A model generated the notes under the pieces. That model was not told where the DNA came from, did no database searches, and worked only from the letters and a program-made list of their open reading frames with translations. From positions 3,286,001-3,350,000 of the forward strand of contig NZ_CP009506.1 of NCBI RefSeq assembly GCF_000970085.1: a DNA stretch of 64,000 nt, read 5' to 3'. Below, piece after piece: positions 19,101 to 26,605 of the stretch (position 1 is the first letter of the stretch; each line of letters starts with the position of its first letter). A program made the position numbers and the translations under genes. Source of the stretch: Methanosarcina siciliae T4/M (lineage in GTDB: Archaea > Halobacteriota > Methanosarcinia > Methanosarcinales > Methanosarcinaceae).

Positions 19101-19274
19101 GGTCATCCCGAAAATCCGGCAGGCTTCGGAATTAGCCGCATAAACTGTTCCATCAGGAGAAGTGAGAAGAACGGCATCATTGCTGTTCTCGAAGAGCACT
19201 CTGTAAAGTTCTTCGCCATCCCGAAGTTTTTCCTTATTTTTCTGGTCACTTATATCGAATCCAGAGATAGACAC
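16143..19274 (-). CDS. Multi-PAS sensor histidine kinase (HisKA_2 type)
   Basis: A cytoplasmic sensor kinase of about 1043 residues with no membrane segment. Six PAS domains run in series, each ending in a DITERK/DITKRK-like exit (near residues 130, 255, 405, 530, 685 and 810), with coiled coils between PAS2/3 and PAS4/5. The phosphoacceptor region is the HisKA_2 form, EIHHRIKNNLQVISSLLDLQ (His ~831), and the ATPase has N (NELISNSLKYAF) and G1 (VSDNGIGVP) boxes. No receiver domain or partner regulator adjoins it. I start at GTG 19274 rather than ATG 19301: AGGAGGAT (19281-19288) lies eight bases before this GTG and would otherwise be inside the gene. PAS3-PAS4 and PAS5-PAS6 are an internal tandem duplication, described separately. 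Ligand unknown. Confidence 0.9.
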   Translation of the reverse strand: MSISGFDISDQKNKEKLRDGEELYRVLFENSNDAVLLTSPDGTVYAANSEACRIFGMTEEEIIRAGRSGVVDTSDPGFKLILERARTGKFKGELNFRRKDGTIFPGKLSTTFFSDKDGQVKMVMIIRDITERKLIAEEMRKSEERYRMLFTNMTDAFFLAEVIYDKDGTPCDYRFLELNPAYELYTGLKKEQLLGKTVLEVFPDVDPVGLREYGNMALSDVPTYYEVKSMEVKDRSLDVYVFSPENGKLALIFKDITKKRETKEAPGKTHDNLEEKIIERTAELEKAYSYLKESEESLAEAQQMAHIGNWNWNIVTNKLLWSDELYRIFGLKPKEFEVNYDLFLTYVHPNDLNYVDKAFKKALIGEPFDINYRIILTAGSERAVHAKTEIIFDENNTPIRMRGTVQDITNRKQMEKALRESEEKYRNIVETANEGIFLMDAEFNITYANKRTAELMRYAQEEIIGRQVMDFICEESKPTARRNLEKRRDGISEIYELKLMCKDGSLFWAFISAKPLFNKDGDFTGSLCMFTDVTKRKEVETKLKETLDNLENLVKVRTEELEIAFTSLKESERGLAEAQQMAHIGNWNWDIVNNKLLWSDELYRIFGLKPEELEVTYDLFLTYVHPNDRDYVNGAFKKALNGEPFNINYIIVLADGSERAVHAKTEVIFDESNIPIRMRGTVQDITERKRAEEQLRESEEKYRNIVETANEGIFLMDSEFKITFANKRTIELMGYTHEETIGRPVMDFICEESKPIAGRNLEKRRCGVSEGYELKLMCKDGSLFWALINAKPLFDKDDDFIGSLCMYTDITKRKEAEEALVNIESARKKEIHHRIKNNLQVISSLLDLQAEKFKDREDIRDSEVLEAFRESQDRVISMALIHEELHRNEGLDKLNFSQYIKELADNLFLTYSLGNDGTRFYKDIEENIFFDMDTSVPLGIIINELISNSLKYAFQGRNHGEIQVKLHRAEDRKYGIEERNSTAYVLFVSDNGIGVPKDLDIEDLDSLGLQLVISLVEQLNGELELKRNNGTEFTIRFTVTEKK
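16830..18392 (-). repeat. Internal tandem duplication of a PAS-PAS module (period 831 bp)
   Basis: The segment starting SLKESE..LAEAQQMAHIGNWNW occurs twice in the kinase. The identical landmark GCCATTTG lies at 18361 and 17530, exactly 831 bases (277 codons) apart, so the frame is kept. Long stretches agree at DNA level with scattered third-position changes. The second unit ends at the TDITKRKEAE exit of the sixth PAS domain. Confidence 0.85.
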
Positions 19275-19301
19275 ACGTTTATCCTCCTGCAGGTGAAACA
19301 C

Positions 19302-19911
19302 AGATAATTATACATTTTCTCCATTTTAATTTCCAAGTATATAATATCCATCAAATTATCCTTTGCACATGATCTCTGCTGGGAGGAACACTTCTCCAAT
19401 ACTGCGATTCATTCATACAATTAAATATTACCAGCTTCTATGAGTAAAATCTGAGCAGATAAATATTGATATTACGACGTTCTTATCTTGTAATGATATA
19501 TTTATAAAAAAGATGTAAATAACTTCTTATTTAAGATTTGTATCATTAATTCATTTTTGAAAAAATACAGACTGTTCTATAACTATCCTTTTCTTACCTG
19601 TAACTATCCTTTTCTTACCTGTAACTATCCTTTTCTCACTTCCGGTTAGAGCGCCAGAGGATCCAGAATATCAGACCTCAGGACTGTTTTCTTGCCAGAC
19701 AACTCGAAACATGATCTTTTTTGATTAGTTTTCAAACCACAAAACTCACAGATTTAAGATTGAACATAACATAGAGAGACGTATTAATAGAGAAAGATTT
19801 TTTACATGTAAAATTGTAATATTATATGAAAAGTATGCTCTATTTTGGAAAGTATTGAAATTTAGGAAAATAGCTTACTGAATATGAGTTAATCAAATAG
19901 GAGAGAGTTAT
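19302..19911. other. Divergent intergenic region with a 21-bp tandem repeat
   Basis: Some 600 A/T-rich bases between the kinase (minus) and the CrtC-like gene (plus). It holds a 21-bp repeat (listed separately). GAAAAGTATGCTCTATTTTGG and similar A/T runs near 19825-19850 could contain the plus-strand promoter. No gene is seen. Confidence 0.4.
19580..19636. repeat. 21-bp tandem repeat, two full and one partial copy
   Basis: Unit TAACTATCCTTTTCTTACCTG at 19580-19600 and 19601-19621 is perfect, and the first 15 bases repeat at 19622-19636. The pyrimidine-rich unit read on the minus strand resembles a purine tract ending in GGATAGTTA. Confidence 0.85.
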
Positions 19912-21075
19912 TTGAACCCAAAATACTTGAAAATGATGATTTTATTGCTTCTTACACTCTGCACCGCAAGTATGGCAGACGCGGAGTCGAGCAGCAAAAA
20001 CTCAAAAAATGTAGCATTTTTGGACTACACTGAAGGAGGGCACAATGATACCGATTTCAATGCTACCTTTATGTCGGAATGGTGGTATCAGAATGGGGAT
20101 ATGAAGCTTGTTGCAAAGGATGGAGAAAAGAAGAAACTTGCTTTCTTTATCGTAATGGCTCATCAGGAGTCTCCGGAACTCAAAGATGCCTCAGGCACCA
20201 ATTTGTCATACTTGTCTACATTCTACGGGCTTTATCCCTATGAAGAAAACGCTACTCACAATTTTACCCGGACACTTGTGCCAAGGTCCAGTATTGAAAA
20301 TTACATCGAGTTTCATGTGCCTTACCTTAACTTCACTTATCCTGATGGCTTAAAGAGATTTTATGGATCAGGAGCCAGAGGATACATGCTGAATTACTCC
20401 TTTGATAATATGCAACTAAATTTGTTTTTCAAGCCTCGTGTCAAAAAAACAGTCGATAGTGCCATAGAGCCTGTGAATTTCACCACATATGAATACGCTT
20501 ACGGAAAGCTCAGAGGCAGTGTGGTGATTGACGGCAAGGAATACAGGGTTATGCAGACTAACGGGTACTTCGACCACATGATCCCCTATACCCATGACCA
20601 AGCTACATGGCAAATGGAAATGCATGGGTGGAGCTGGTCGGAAGTTACAACGGATAAATACCAGACAATTTTCTACGGTGTAAGAAGCATGGATGACGGC
20701 TATGAGAATTACACATACAAGCATTTGACACTTATAAACAAACATACAGGTAGGATAATAGCAGAATACTTCGGAGACCAGGTCAACGTCGATGAAAAAA
20801 ACTGGGAGTACGTTGAAGTAAAGGACCGTACCGTGAAAAGACCTTCAAAACTTGAAATCTCGACTCCCGGCCTGGAAATTTCCATGAATGCTCAAAGTGT
20901 GGTTCAACTTGATGAAACCTCCCTACCAAGCGGGCAGCCTGTAGGATTTGTCGATTTCATGGCTTTCCAGCCCGATGAAGCAACAATCAAGTACAGGAAA
21001 AATCTTGAAATGGGAAGCGCATTCTACGAGTATATGGTAACTGATCCGGGTATATCCTCCTCTTCTCCCGAATAA
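19912..21075 (+). CDS. Secreted CrtC/AttH-like lipocalin-fold protein
   Basis: A 387-residue exported protein. An N-terminal signal peptide (KMMILLLLTLCTASMADA) precedes a domain with motifs of the CrtC/AttH (hydroxyneurosporene synthase, lipocalin-like) family: SEWWYQNGDMKL near 47, GYFDHMIPY near 222 and the Trp-rich WQMEMHGWSWSEV near 235. Known relatives hydrate carotenoid double bonds or belong to attachment loci; the role in a methanogen is unknown, and NxT/NxS sites suggest surface glycosylation. Start is TTG 19912, supported by AGGAGAG seven bases upstream; the in-frame ATGs at 19933/19936 lack a site. A truncated second copy lies at 25131-25750. Confidence 0.75.
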   Translation: MNPKYLKMMILLLLTLCTASMADAESSSKNSKNVAFLDYTEGGHNDTDFNATFMSEWWYQNGDMKLVAKDGEKKKLAFFIVMAHQESPELKDASGTNLSYLSTFYGLYPYEENATHNFTRTLVPRSSIENYIEFHVPYLNFTYPDGLKRFYGSGARGYMLNYSFDNMQLNLFFKPRVKKTVDSAIEPVNFTTYEYAYGKLRGSVVIDGKEYRVMQTNGYFDHMIPYTHDQATWQMEMHGWSWSEVTTDKYQTIFYGVRSMDDGYENYTYKHLTLINKHTGRIIAEYFGDQVNVDEKNWEYVEVKDRTVKRPSKLEISTPGLEISMNAQSVVQLDETSLPSGQPVGFVDFMAFQPDEATIKYRKNLEMGSAFYEYMVTDPGISSSSPE

Positions 21076-21106
21076 GCCCTGAGAAGGCGGTGAATAAGAT
21101 TTCTGG

Positions 21107-21139
21107 AGTTCCTGTTTGAAGGAACTTTCTTTTTTCCTT
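21107..21139 (+). terminator. Hairpin plus T-tract after the CrtC-like gene
   Basis: AGTTCC-TGTTTGAA-GGAACT makes a six-pair stem (21107-21126), followed directly by TTCTTTTTTCC. Placed 30 bases after the stop codon. Confidence 0.5.
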
Positions 21140-21554
21140 TATTTTCTTTTTGATATCCTAAGGGTTATGATTTCAATACGCAAGATAATAAAAATTATTT
21201 TATAATTTTAGTCTAAATAACTTGGCTTTTTAGTTTAATGTTAAGCATGTCGTAATTTAAGATAACTTAATTATTTTAAGACACATAATAGATTACAAAT
21301 CATATTTTATCTATTATTGCCAAAGATACCTATAATTATTATAACCTACTAGTAATTAACATCTAAGTTTAATTATATGTTATTCTAAACTAAACTACCG
21401 CTTTTCCTGTGAGTGATTGTAACAATGAGTAAAAATAATGCTTTGCCTTTAAAGAAAAAGAGCCTGAAAGGAATTATGAAAACAGAATTGGAACAATTTC
21501 CAGTAAAAAAAGGACTATAGTATCACTTTCATTCTATCCGTCTCGGATAACGGC
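21140..21554. other. A/T-rich spacer ending in a decayed histidine-kinase fragment
   Basis: The first ~280 bases are nearly pure A/T with no gene. From about 21470, in two frames split near 21515, the DNA reads as a broken kinase tail (ERNYENR... then ITFILSVSDNGVEI), matching the G1-box region of the kinase at 16143. A short open frame at 21425-21520 (MSKNNALPLKKK...) ends in a stop and is probably chance. Confidence 0.45.
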
Positions 21555-22280
21555 GTGGAGATTGCTGGAAATCTCGATATTGAAGATCTCGATAGTCTTG
21601 GGCTTCAGCTTGTAACTGCTCTTGTCGACCAACTAAATGAAGAACTTGAACTGAAAAGGAATAATGGGACGGAATTCACTATAAGTTTTACAGTTGCAGG
21701 TTACGACACCCGTGCCTACAGGACTGAAGGGCTAAAAAACATCAAAGTTTTCGAGGTGGACCACCCTGACACCCAGCGTGTGAAAATAGAGAAGGTCAGG
21801 GAGATCTTCGGTTCTCTCCCCGGCCACGTCGCATACGTTTATCTCGACCTGGAATTTGATAAGCTTGGTCAGCGCCTTGCCGAAGGTGGATACAACCGGA
21901 CCGGAAGGATCCTTTTTGTCATGGGAGGGCTGGTAATGTATCTCCGGCCTGAGACTGTGGATAAGATACTGTCTTTTATCGCGCAGAATTCAGGCAAGGG
22001 AAGTACCGTTATTTTCGACTATGGTACCCTCGGATCTGTAAATGCCGGAGAAACTGCACCGGATGCGGGCAAAAACATCCGAAATTTCACTAAAAAACGA
22101 GGGGAACCCCTTAAGTTCCTTATCAGAGACGGGGAAGTCGAAACATTTCTTTCCGAAAGAGTATTTTCCAGAATCCTGAACATGGCCAGTGAGGACTATA
22201 AAAAGGCATATTTTCACGGTAAAAACGAGAGCCGTGTAGTTAGTAGCGTAATCTCGTTTGCCTATGCGGTGGTCAGGTAA
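21555..22280 (+). pseudogene. Chimeric ORF: histidine-kinase C-terminus joined to methyltransferase C-terminus
   Basis: A 241-codon open frame made of two unrelated pieces. Residues 1-52 match the end of the kinase at 16143 (NLDIEDLDSLGLQLVTALVD, then LELKRNNGTEFTISFTV). From residue ~53, AGYDTRAYRTEGLK onward, it is the C-terminal two-thirds of a class I SAM-dependent methyltransferase of the TIGR00027/PPM1-like type, paralogous to the next gene. The junction lies inside the SAM-binding motif (normally LGAGYDTRAYR), at about 21693-21702. The methyltransferase part lacks its first ~110 residues and part of motif I, so it should be inactive. The GTG at 21555 is not preceded by a ribosome-binding site. 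The frame is intact to the end, so the deletion is recent or the ORF is expressed. Confidence 0.75.
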
Positions 22281-22353
22281 ATCAAAAACAACCGAATAAA
22301 AAACAGCCTGCTTAGATCTTTCTGATGTTTATGTGAGAAGAGGTGAGCAGACA

Positions 22354-23274
22354 GTGCAAGGACCGGAAATTTCCACGAATTCAAATGAAACGCACACAAA
22401 GAGAAAAGGACCCAGTAAAATGGCTGAGGGAATTACCCTCCACCGAGTCGATGAATCAAATAAGTCCGAAGAAGAACGGATATTTTATGATCCGTATGCC
22501 GTTCATTTTGTCAACCCTGCAATCCTGGAATATGCAGCAAAATATCCCGAACAGGCAAAAGCAGCAGTGGAGCAGATGGAGCGTCTTTTCCCGGGTCTCG
22601 GCAATTCTATTCGGGCCAGAGTCAGATACTTTGACGATTTTGTCAGGGCAGCAGTCGATGAAGAGCTTCGTCAACTGGTCATCCTTGGCGCGGGATATGA
22701 TACCAGGGCGTACAGGATTGAAGGGCTGAAAGGGAAAGTCAGGGTTTTCGAAGTGGACCACTAAGATACTCAGAGTGTAAAAATATAAAAGGTCAAAGAA
22801 ATCTTTGGTTCCCTGCCGGATCACGTTATCTATGTGCCGGTTGATTTCGAAACCGACAACTTTGGCGAAAAGCTTGCTGCGCAGGGATACGACAGGTCGC
22901 TGAAAACTCTTTTCCTTCTGGAAGGGCTCATTATATATATTCCTCCTGAGGCCGTTGATGAGACATTATCTTTTATCGCAAAAAATTCGGGAAAAGGCAA
23001 TGCTATCCTGTTTGATTACTACCCTGAGTCCGTTGTTGACGGGACATGCGAACCGGAAGCGGGGAAAAACATCCGGAATTATACGAAACAACAGGGAGAA
23101 CCCCATCAGTTCGGGATCAGGGAAGGAATGGTCGAGGCTTTTCTTGTCGAACGGGGATTTTCCGGAGTTCAGAACGTGACTGCTGAGGAGTACAGGAAAA
23201 TGTACTTCCATGGGATAAATAAAGATAGGGAAGTATGCGATCTTTTATTCTTCGCTCACGCAGTGATCGAATAA
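22354..23274 (+). pseudogene. SAM-dependent methyltransferase (TIGR00027/PPM1-like) with two in-frame stops
   Basis: A full-length family member (~306 codons) interrupted by two TAA codons in the same frame, at 22762-22764 and 22789-22791. Before them: DPYAVHFVNPAILEYAAKYP and the SAM-binding motif VILGAGYDTRAYRIEGLKG. After them: IFGSLPDHVIYVPVDFETDN, FLLEGLIIYIPPEAVDETLS and the end FFAHAVIE. The paralogous chimera at 21555 has Pro and Glu where the stops fall (EVDHPDTQ..KIEKV), so substitutions created them. The rest is undamaged, so loss is recent. Start is GTG 22354, with GAGGTGA eight bases upstream. The stops are TAA, not the TAG used for pyrrolysine. Family members methylate carboxyl or hydroxyl groups of small molecules. 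Confidence 0.8.
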
Positions 23275-23289
23275 ATTGAGTTTTTTTCA

Positions 23290-23421
23290 TGCGGCCACTG
23301 TGCCGCTTTATGCCCTGTCTGCGCCATAGACCATTCAGGCCTCCCGGTATCCGATCAGATGTTTTGTTTCTTAAGATCAAGACGCTCGATAAAGGCATAT
23401 CAATTCTTTTCTTTCCAATAA
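23290..23421 (+). pseudogene. Remnant of a ferredoxin-nitroreductase gene
   Basis: Starting without an initiator, the frame reads CGHCAALCPVCAIDHSGLP and then FLRSRRSIKAYQ before a stop at 23419. That is the second [4Fe-4S] motif plus the first helix of a nitroreductase domain, the arrangement found intact in the gene at 27986 (CGHCEVFCPSEAL ... LKKRRSVRYF). Its position directly after a methyltransferase matches the order at 27.7-28.8 kb, which supports a block duplication. Confidence 0.55.
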
Positions 23422-23453
23422 CCTTTTATAAAGTGCATGCAATCACGTAGTTT

Positions 23454-24344
23454 ATGATCATATCCCAGGGTAAGACTAAAGTCATACTGCCTGGCCCCAG
23501 GAAAAACACAGTTTTTCTGGAGACCCGGGACGTCCTCACCGGAGGCGATGCTGCCAGGCGTGAGACAATCGCAGGTATAGGTATCCACAAGACAACTCAG
23601 GCAGCCAATATCCTTTCTCTGTTGAACAGGAAGGGGCTGCCGACTGCATTTATCGAACGCACCTCACCCAACACGCTGCTGTGCTCCCAGTGTGAAATGC
23701 TTCCTCTTGAACTGGTTGTACGCCGCTATGCATGGGGCTCATATTTGCAGCGTCATCCGGAGTATGGAAATCAAGAAGGTACAGCTTACCGGTTCGATGA
23801 GCCTGTCTGGGAAATTTTTCATAAATTGTCAGTTGTGGGTTTTCCTGTAACCGATAAACCTTATCAAATTGATGAGGAAGCAGCAAGGGAACAATTTTTG
23901 CATAATGGAATCTGGCAGGAGGGAGTATATACGGATCCTTACATTAAGGTAGATAAGAACCAGTGGCTTCTCTATCCATCTAAAAAAGAGCTTTCCAAGT
24001 CAAAGCCCATCTTGTCAATGAAACCTGCATGCAGCCAGGAAGAGCTTGATTACATAGTGCAAGCGATCATGCTGCCTACGTTCCTTGCCCTTGAAGATGC
24101 ATGGCGCAAGATCATGACCACATATGGCCCAATGGAGCTTGTGGATTTGAAGATCGAGGTAGGTAGGCGACTTGATAATAATAGGATCGTAATCGCCGAT
24201 GTCATCGACAACGACAGCTGGCGCATCTGGTCCGGAGGCAATCCCGAAAAACAACTTGACAAACAGTGTTTCAGGGACGGTAACCCACTGGACCAGGTAG
24301 CAGAAAATTATGCAACTTTGGCAGGCATGACTGAGGAATTATAA
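23454..24344 (+). CDS. purC: SAICAR synthetase-like protein (PurC family)
   Basis: A 296-residue phosphoribosylaminoimidazole-succinocarboxamide synthase homolog, which in purine synthesis joins aspartate to CAIR using ATP. Visible family motifs are the N-terminal QGKTKVI (nucleotide loop), VVRRYAWGSYLQRHPE (~90), DLKIEVGRR (family DxKxEFG) and IADVIDNDSWRIW (family DEI/DPDS-x-R-x-W, with Val-Ile-Asp here). At 296 residues it is longer than the compact ~240-residue archaeal enzymes and several core residues are conservatively changed. It lies among methyltransferase, nitroreductase and transposon remnants, not with other pur genes, so it may be an additional copy with a specialised role rather than the main enzyme. 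The symbol reflects the family only. Confidence 0.75.
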   Translation: MIISQGKTKVILPGPRKNTVFLETRDVLTGGDAARRETIAGIGIHKTTQAANILSLLNRKGLPTAFIERTSPNTLLCSQCEMLPLELVVRRYAWGSYLQRHPEYGNQEGTAYRFDEPVWEIFHKLSVVGFPVTDKPYQIDEEAAREQFLHNGIWQEGVYTDPYIKVDKNQWLLYPSKKELSKSKPILSMKPACSQEELDYIVQAIMLPTFLALEDAWRKIMTTYGPMELVDLKIEVGRRLDNNRIVIADVIDNDSWRIWSGGNPEKQLDKQCFRDGNPLDQVAENYATLAGMTEEL

Positions 24345-24396
24345 GTTTCAATCCTTGCATCAATAGGATTTTACCCGCGAATTGCATGTTTTGTCC

Positions 24397-25130
24397 TGAA
24401 ATAATTTCGCTTTGAAACTTTTTTCCTTTTGTCCATGTTTTCACCACCCAAACAATCTCACTCCTATTCTGAACTTTGCCTCAACTGGTAATCTATTCCA
24501 GAATGCTTCCTGTGGCGATTCTAACTGTTCAAGTTTCAAAGCTCCATGAGGCCTCTTGTTATACCACTGTACGAATTCTTCGAATGATTCAAATTCTCCT
24601 CTAAACCTTTGATATGTATCGAACCATTCCTCTATTTTCCGTTTGTCTGAGGATGTCTTACCCTTGCAAGTATTGGTTTGATTCCAAGTTCTTCAATGCA
24701 TCTTTTAAAGTCACTATCCCATGAACCATCCTTATTGATTCTGTGAGCTCCAAATTCACTTCCATGATCCATAATGAGCTCTCTTAAAGGGCATATGTCC
24801 CCGTACTCTCTGACGAGTTCATCGATCACTGTAATGGTGTTCTCCGTGTTGCAATGAACGTACTCTCCTCCTGCAATTATCATTCTTGATGAATCATCAA
24901 GAATGGCACAGACTTGCAGCCCTAACAGAGGGTTTTCATGCCAATCGATGTGTGCAGCAGACATGCTGTGTTCACGTTCGTATCTACACCATTTTCTTCT
25001 ATGTTTCTTTTTCCGGTTTTCCTTGGCAAGGTTCATGCTAAGTAGATAGTTATGGATTCTGTTATGAGATATCTTACGATTATATTTGCCTTTGATGAGA
25101 ATCTCAGTGTTTTATCCCGAAATTATTTCG
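24397..25130 (-). mobile_element. Defective insertion sequence, 5'-truncated
   Basis: A DDE transposase remnant is bounded by inverted repeats: TGAAATAATTTCG at 24397-24409 and, inverted, CGAAATAATTTCG from 25130 to 25118. Similarity continues inward for a few bases (CTTTGAAAC against GGATAAAAC). On the right it abuts the middle of a CrtC-like gene copy at base 25131/25132. The element is about 730 bp, shorter than a complete IS because the transposase N-terminal half is missing next to the right end. No target-site duplication can be shown because the left flank is not from the same gene. Confidence 0.65.
24441..25106 (-). pseudogene. rve-type (IS3/IS481-like) transposase, truncated and frameshifted
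   Basis: From 25106 the frame reads KGKYNRKISHNRIHNYLLSM (end of a helix-turn-helix), a basic linker KKKHRRKWCRYEREHSM, then the integrase core with catalytic Asp in AAHIDWHENP, Asp in LIMDHGSEFG and, after a one-base frameshift near 24635 in an A-run, Glu in IEEWFDTYQRF. The end is VRLFGW-stop at 24441. The first ~100 residues are absent. It cannot be active alone but could be moved in trans by a relative recognising the inverted repeats. Confidence 0.75.
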
Positions 25131-25750
25131 CGCTAAATTTGTTTTTCAAGCCTCGTGTCGAAAAAACGGTCGATAGTGCCATAGAGCCTGTGAATTTTAC
25201 CACATATGAATACGCTTACGGAAAGCTCGGAGGCAGTGTGGTGCTTGACGGCAAGGAATACAGGGTTATGCAGACTAACGGGTACTTCGACCACATGATC
25301 CCCTATACCCCTGACCAAGCTACATGGCAAATGGAAATGCATGGGTGGAGCTGATCGGAAGTTACAACGGATAAATACCAGACAATTTTCTACGGTGTAA
25401 GAAGCATTGATGACGGCTATGAGAATTACACATACAAGCACCTGACCCTTATAAACAAACATAAAGGTAAAATAATCTCAGAATACTTCGGGGACCAGGT
25501 TAGTGTCGATGAAGAAGAATGGGTGAACACGATAATAAAGGACCGTACTGTTAAAAGGCCTTCCAAACTTGAAATCTCGACTCCAGACCTGGATATTTCA
25601 ATAAATGCTCAAAGTGTGGTTCAACTTGATGAGACCTCCCTACCAAATGGACAGTCTGTAGGTTTTGTCGATTTCATGGCTTTCCAGCCCGATGAAACAA
25701 CAATCAAGTACAGGAAAAATTATCATCATTTGACTCGTAGTAAAAAGTAG
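25131..25750 (+). pseudogene. Second copy of the CrtC/AttH-like gene, 5' half lost, nonsense mutation
   Basis: From ~25131 the DNA is a close copy of 20413-21000: FFKPRVEKTVDSAIEPVNFT, GYFDHMIPYTPDQATWQMEM and VDFMAFQPDETTIKYRKN all recur. The 5' half is replaced by the insertion sequence. The conserved HGWSWSEV has become HGWS-stop-SEV through TGG to TGA at 25352-25354, and the frame is otherwise open to 25750. The last residues (YHHLTRSKK) diverge from copy one. Confidence 0.85.
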
Positions 25751-25822
25751 ACCTTGAGTAAATTACCTACTATCAGTAAATTTACGGGTTTATTAATCTC
25801 AAGGGAGCAAGGTGATGTAAAA

Positions 25823-26545
25823 ATGGCACTAGCAGAACGAAGGCAGCGAGAAAAAGAGCAGAGACGTGAGGACATCGTTAATGCTGCTGAAAAACTTTTC
25901 TTTTCACGAGGTTACGATAATGTATCAATGGACGAGATTGCAGGTGAAGTTGAGTTAAGTAAGCCTGCATTGTATTATTACTTCAAAGATAAAGAGTCGC
26001 TTTTTTTTGCTGTCGTAAATCGTGGAATCAAAATTCTCCGCGCTATGATCACAGAGGAACAAAAAAGTGCGCAGGCTAGTGATATCAAGTTCGGTGAACT
26101 GAGCATGGCATCCATTAAGTTTATTCAGGAATACCCTGACTACGCCAGAGCCTGTATTTATTTCCGGTCAGGAAGGTTCGATCTATCGGATGCAAATAGT
26201 ATGAGTTGCGATGCAAAAGAGATAATTGAGTTTACTGAAGAGATCTACGAGAGTATATTTCTGGCAATAAAGTTCTACATCGAGGACGGGACTTATAGAC
26301 CTGATGTGAATCCAGCTGTTGCGGTGGTTGTAAGCACCTTTATTACCGACGGTATCGCGAACATAAGTCCCTTTCTAAGAAAATTCATGGAAACTCATGG
26401 AGTTACTATGCAGCAACTCTACCTGGAAATTGGCGATCTTGTATACCACATGCTCATGAATACCGGAGAGAAAAGTGAGGATATGTATTCAAGGATGCCA
26501 AAATGGAGGAATGATAGATTTGCAACAGACCAAGATAAAGGTTAA
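25823..26545 (+). CDS. TetR family transcriptional regulator
   Basis: A 240-residue repressor-type protein. The N-terminal helix-turn-helix is textbook TetR: DIVNAAEKLFFSRGYDNVSM, then DEIAGEVELSKPALYYYFKD with the recognition helix KPALYYYF at ~48. The C-terminal ligand domain (~75-230) has a helical pattern and one Cys in ACIYFRSG. I start at ATG 25823, with AGGTGAT six bases before it, rather than the upstream TTG at 25754. It is transcribed toward a methyltransferase 45 bases on, which it may control; ligand unknown. The palindrome GCGGCATGCCGC at 26550-26561, just after the gene and before the methyltransferase, is a candidate operator. Confidence 0.85.
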   Translation: MALAERRQREKEQRREDIVNAAEKLFFSRGYDNVSMDEIAGEVELSKPALYYYFKDKESLFFAVVNRGIKILRAMITEEQKSAQASDIKFGELSMASIKFIQEYPDYARACIYFRSGRFDLSDANSMSCDAKEIIEFTEEIYESIFLAIKFYIEDGTYRPDVNPAVAVVVSTFITDGIANISPFLRKFMETHGVTMQQLYLEIGDLVYHMLMNTGEKSEDMYSRMPKWRNDRFATDQDKG

Positions 26546-26549
26546 CTTA

Positions 26550-26561
26550 AGCGGCATGCCG
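26550..26561. promoter_or_regulatory. 12-bp perfect palindrome between tetR and the methyltransferase
   Basis: GCGGCATGCCGC is a perfect inverted repeat directly after the TetR stop and spanning the presumed original ATG of the methyltransferase. TetR regulators bind such palindromes, so it could be an operator; it could equally be a chance GC-rich site or small hairpin. Confidence 0.35.
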
Positions 26562-26573
26562 CTAACTTCTTTA

Positions 26574-26605
26574 GTGACATTGTATAGTCGTGACATTGTA
26601 TAGTC
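26574..26605 (+). repeat. 16-bp perfect tandem duplication at the methyltransferase start
   Basis: GTGACATTGTATAGTC occurs at 26574-26589 and again at 26590-26605. Sixteen is not a multiple of three, so the duplication shifts the frame of the gene start described in the next entry. Confidence 0.9.

Noticed and set aside
21425..21520. 31-codon ORF before the chimera
   Set aside because: It overlaps the two-frame kinase remnant and has a Lys-rich chance composition.
22762..22791. In-frame stops in the methyltransferase as possible pyrrolysine readthrough
   Set aside because: Both are TAA, whereas pyrrolysine in Methanosarcina uses TAG. The paralog has Pro and Glu there, so they are ordinary nonsense changes.
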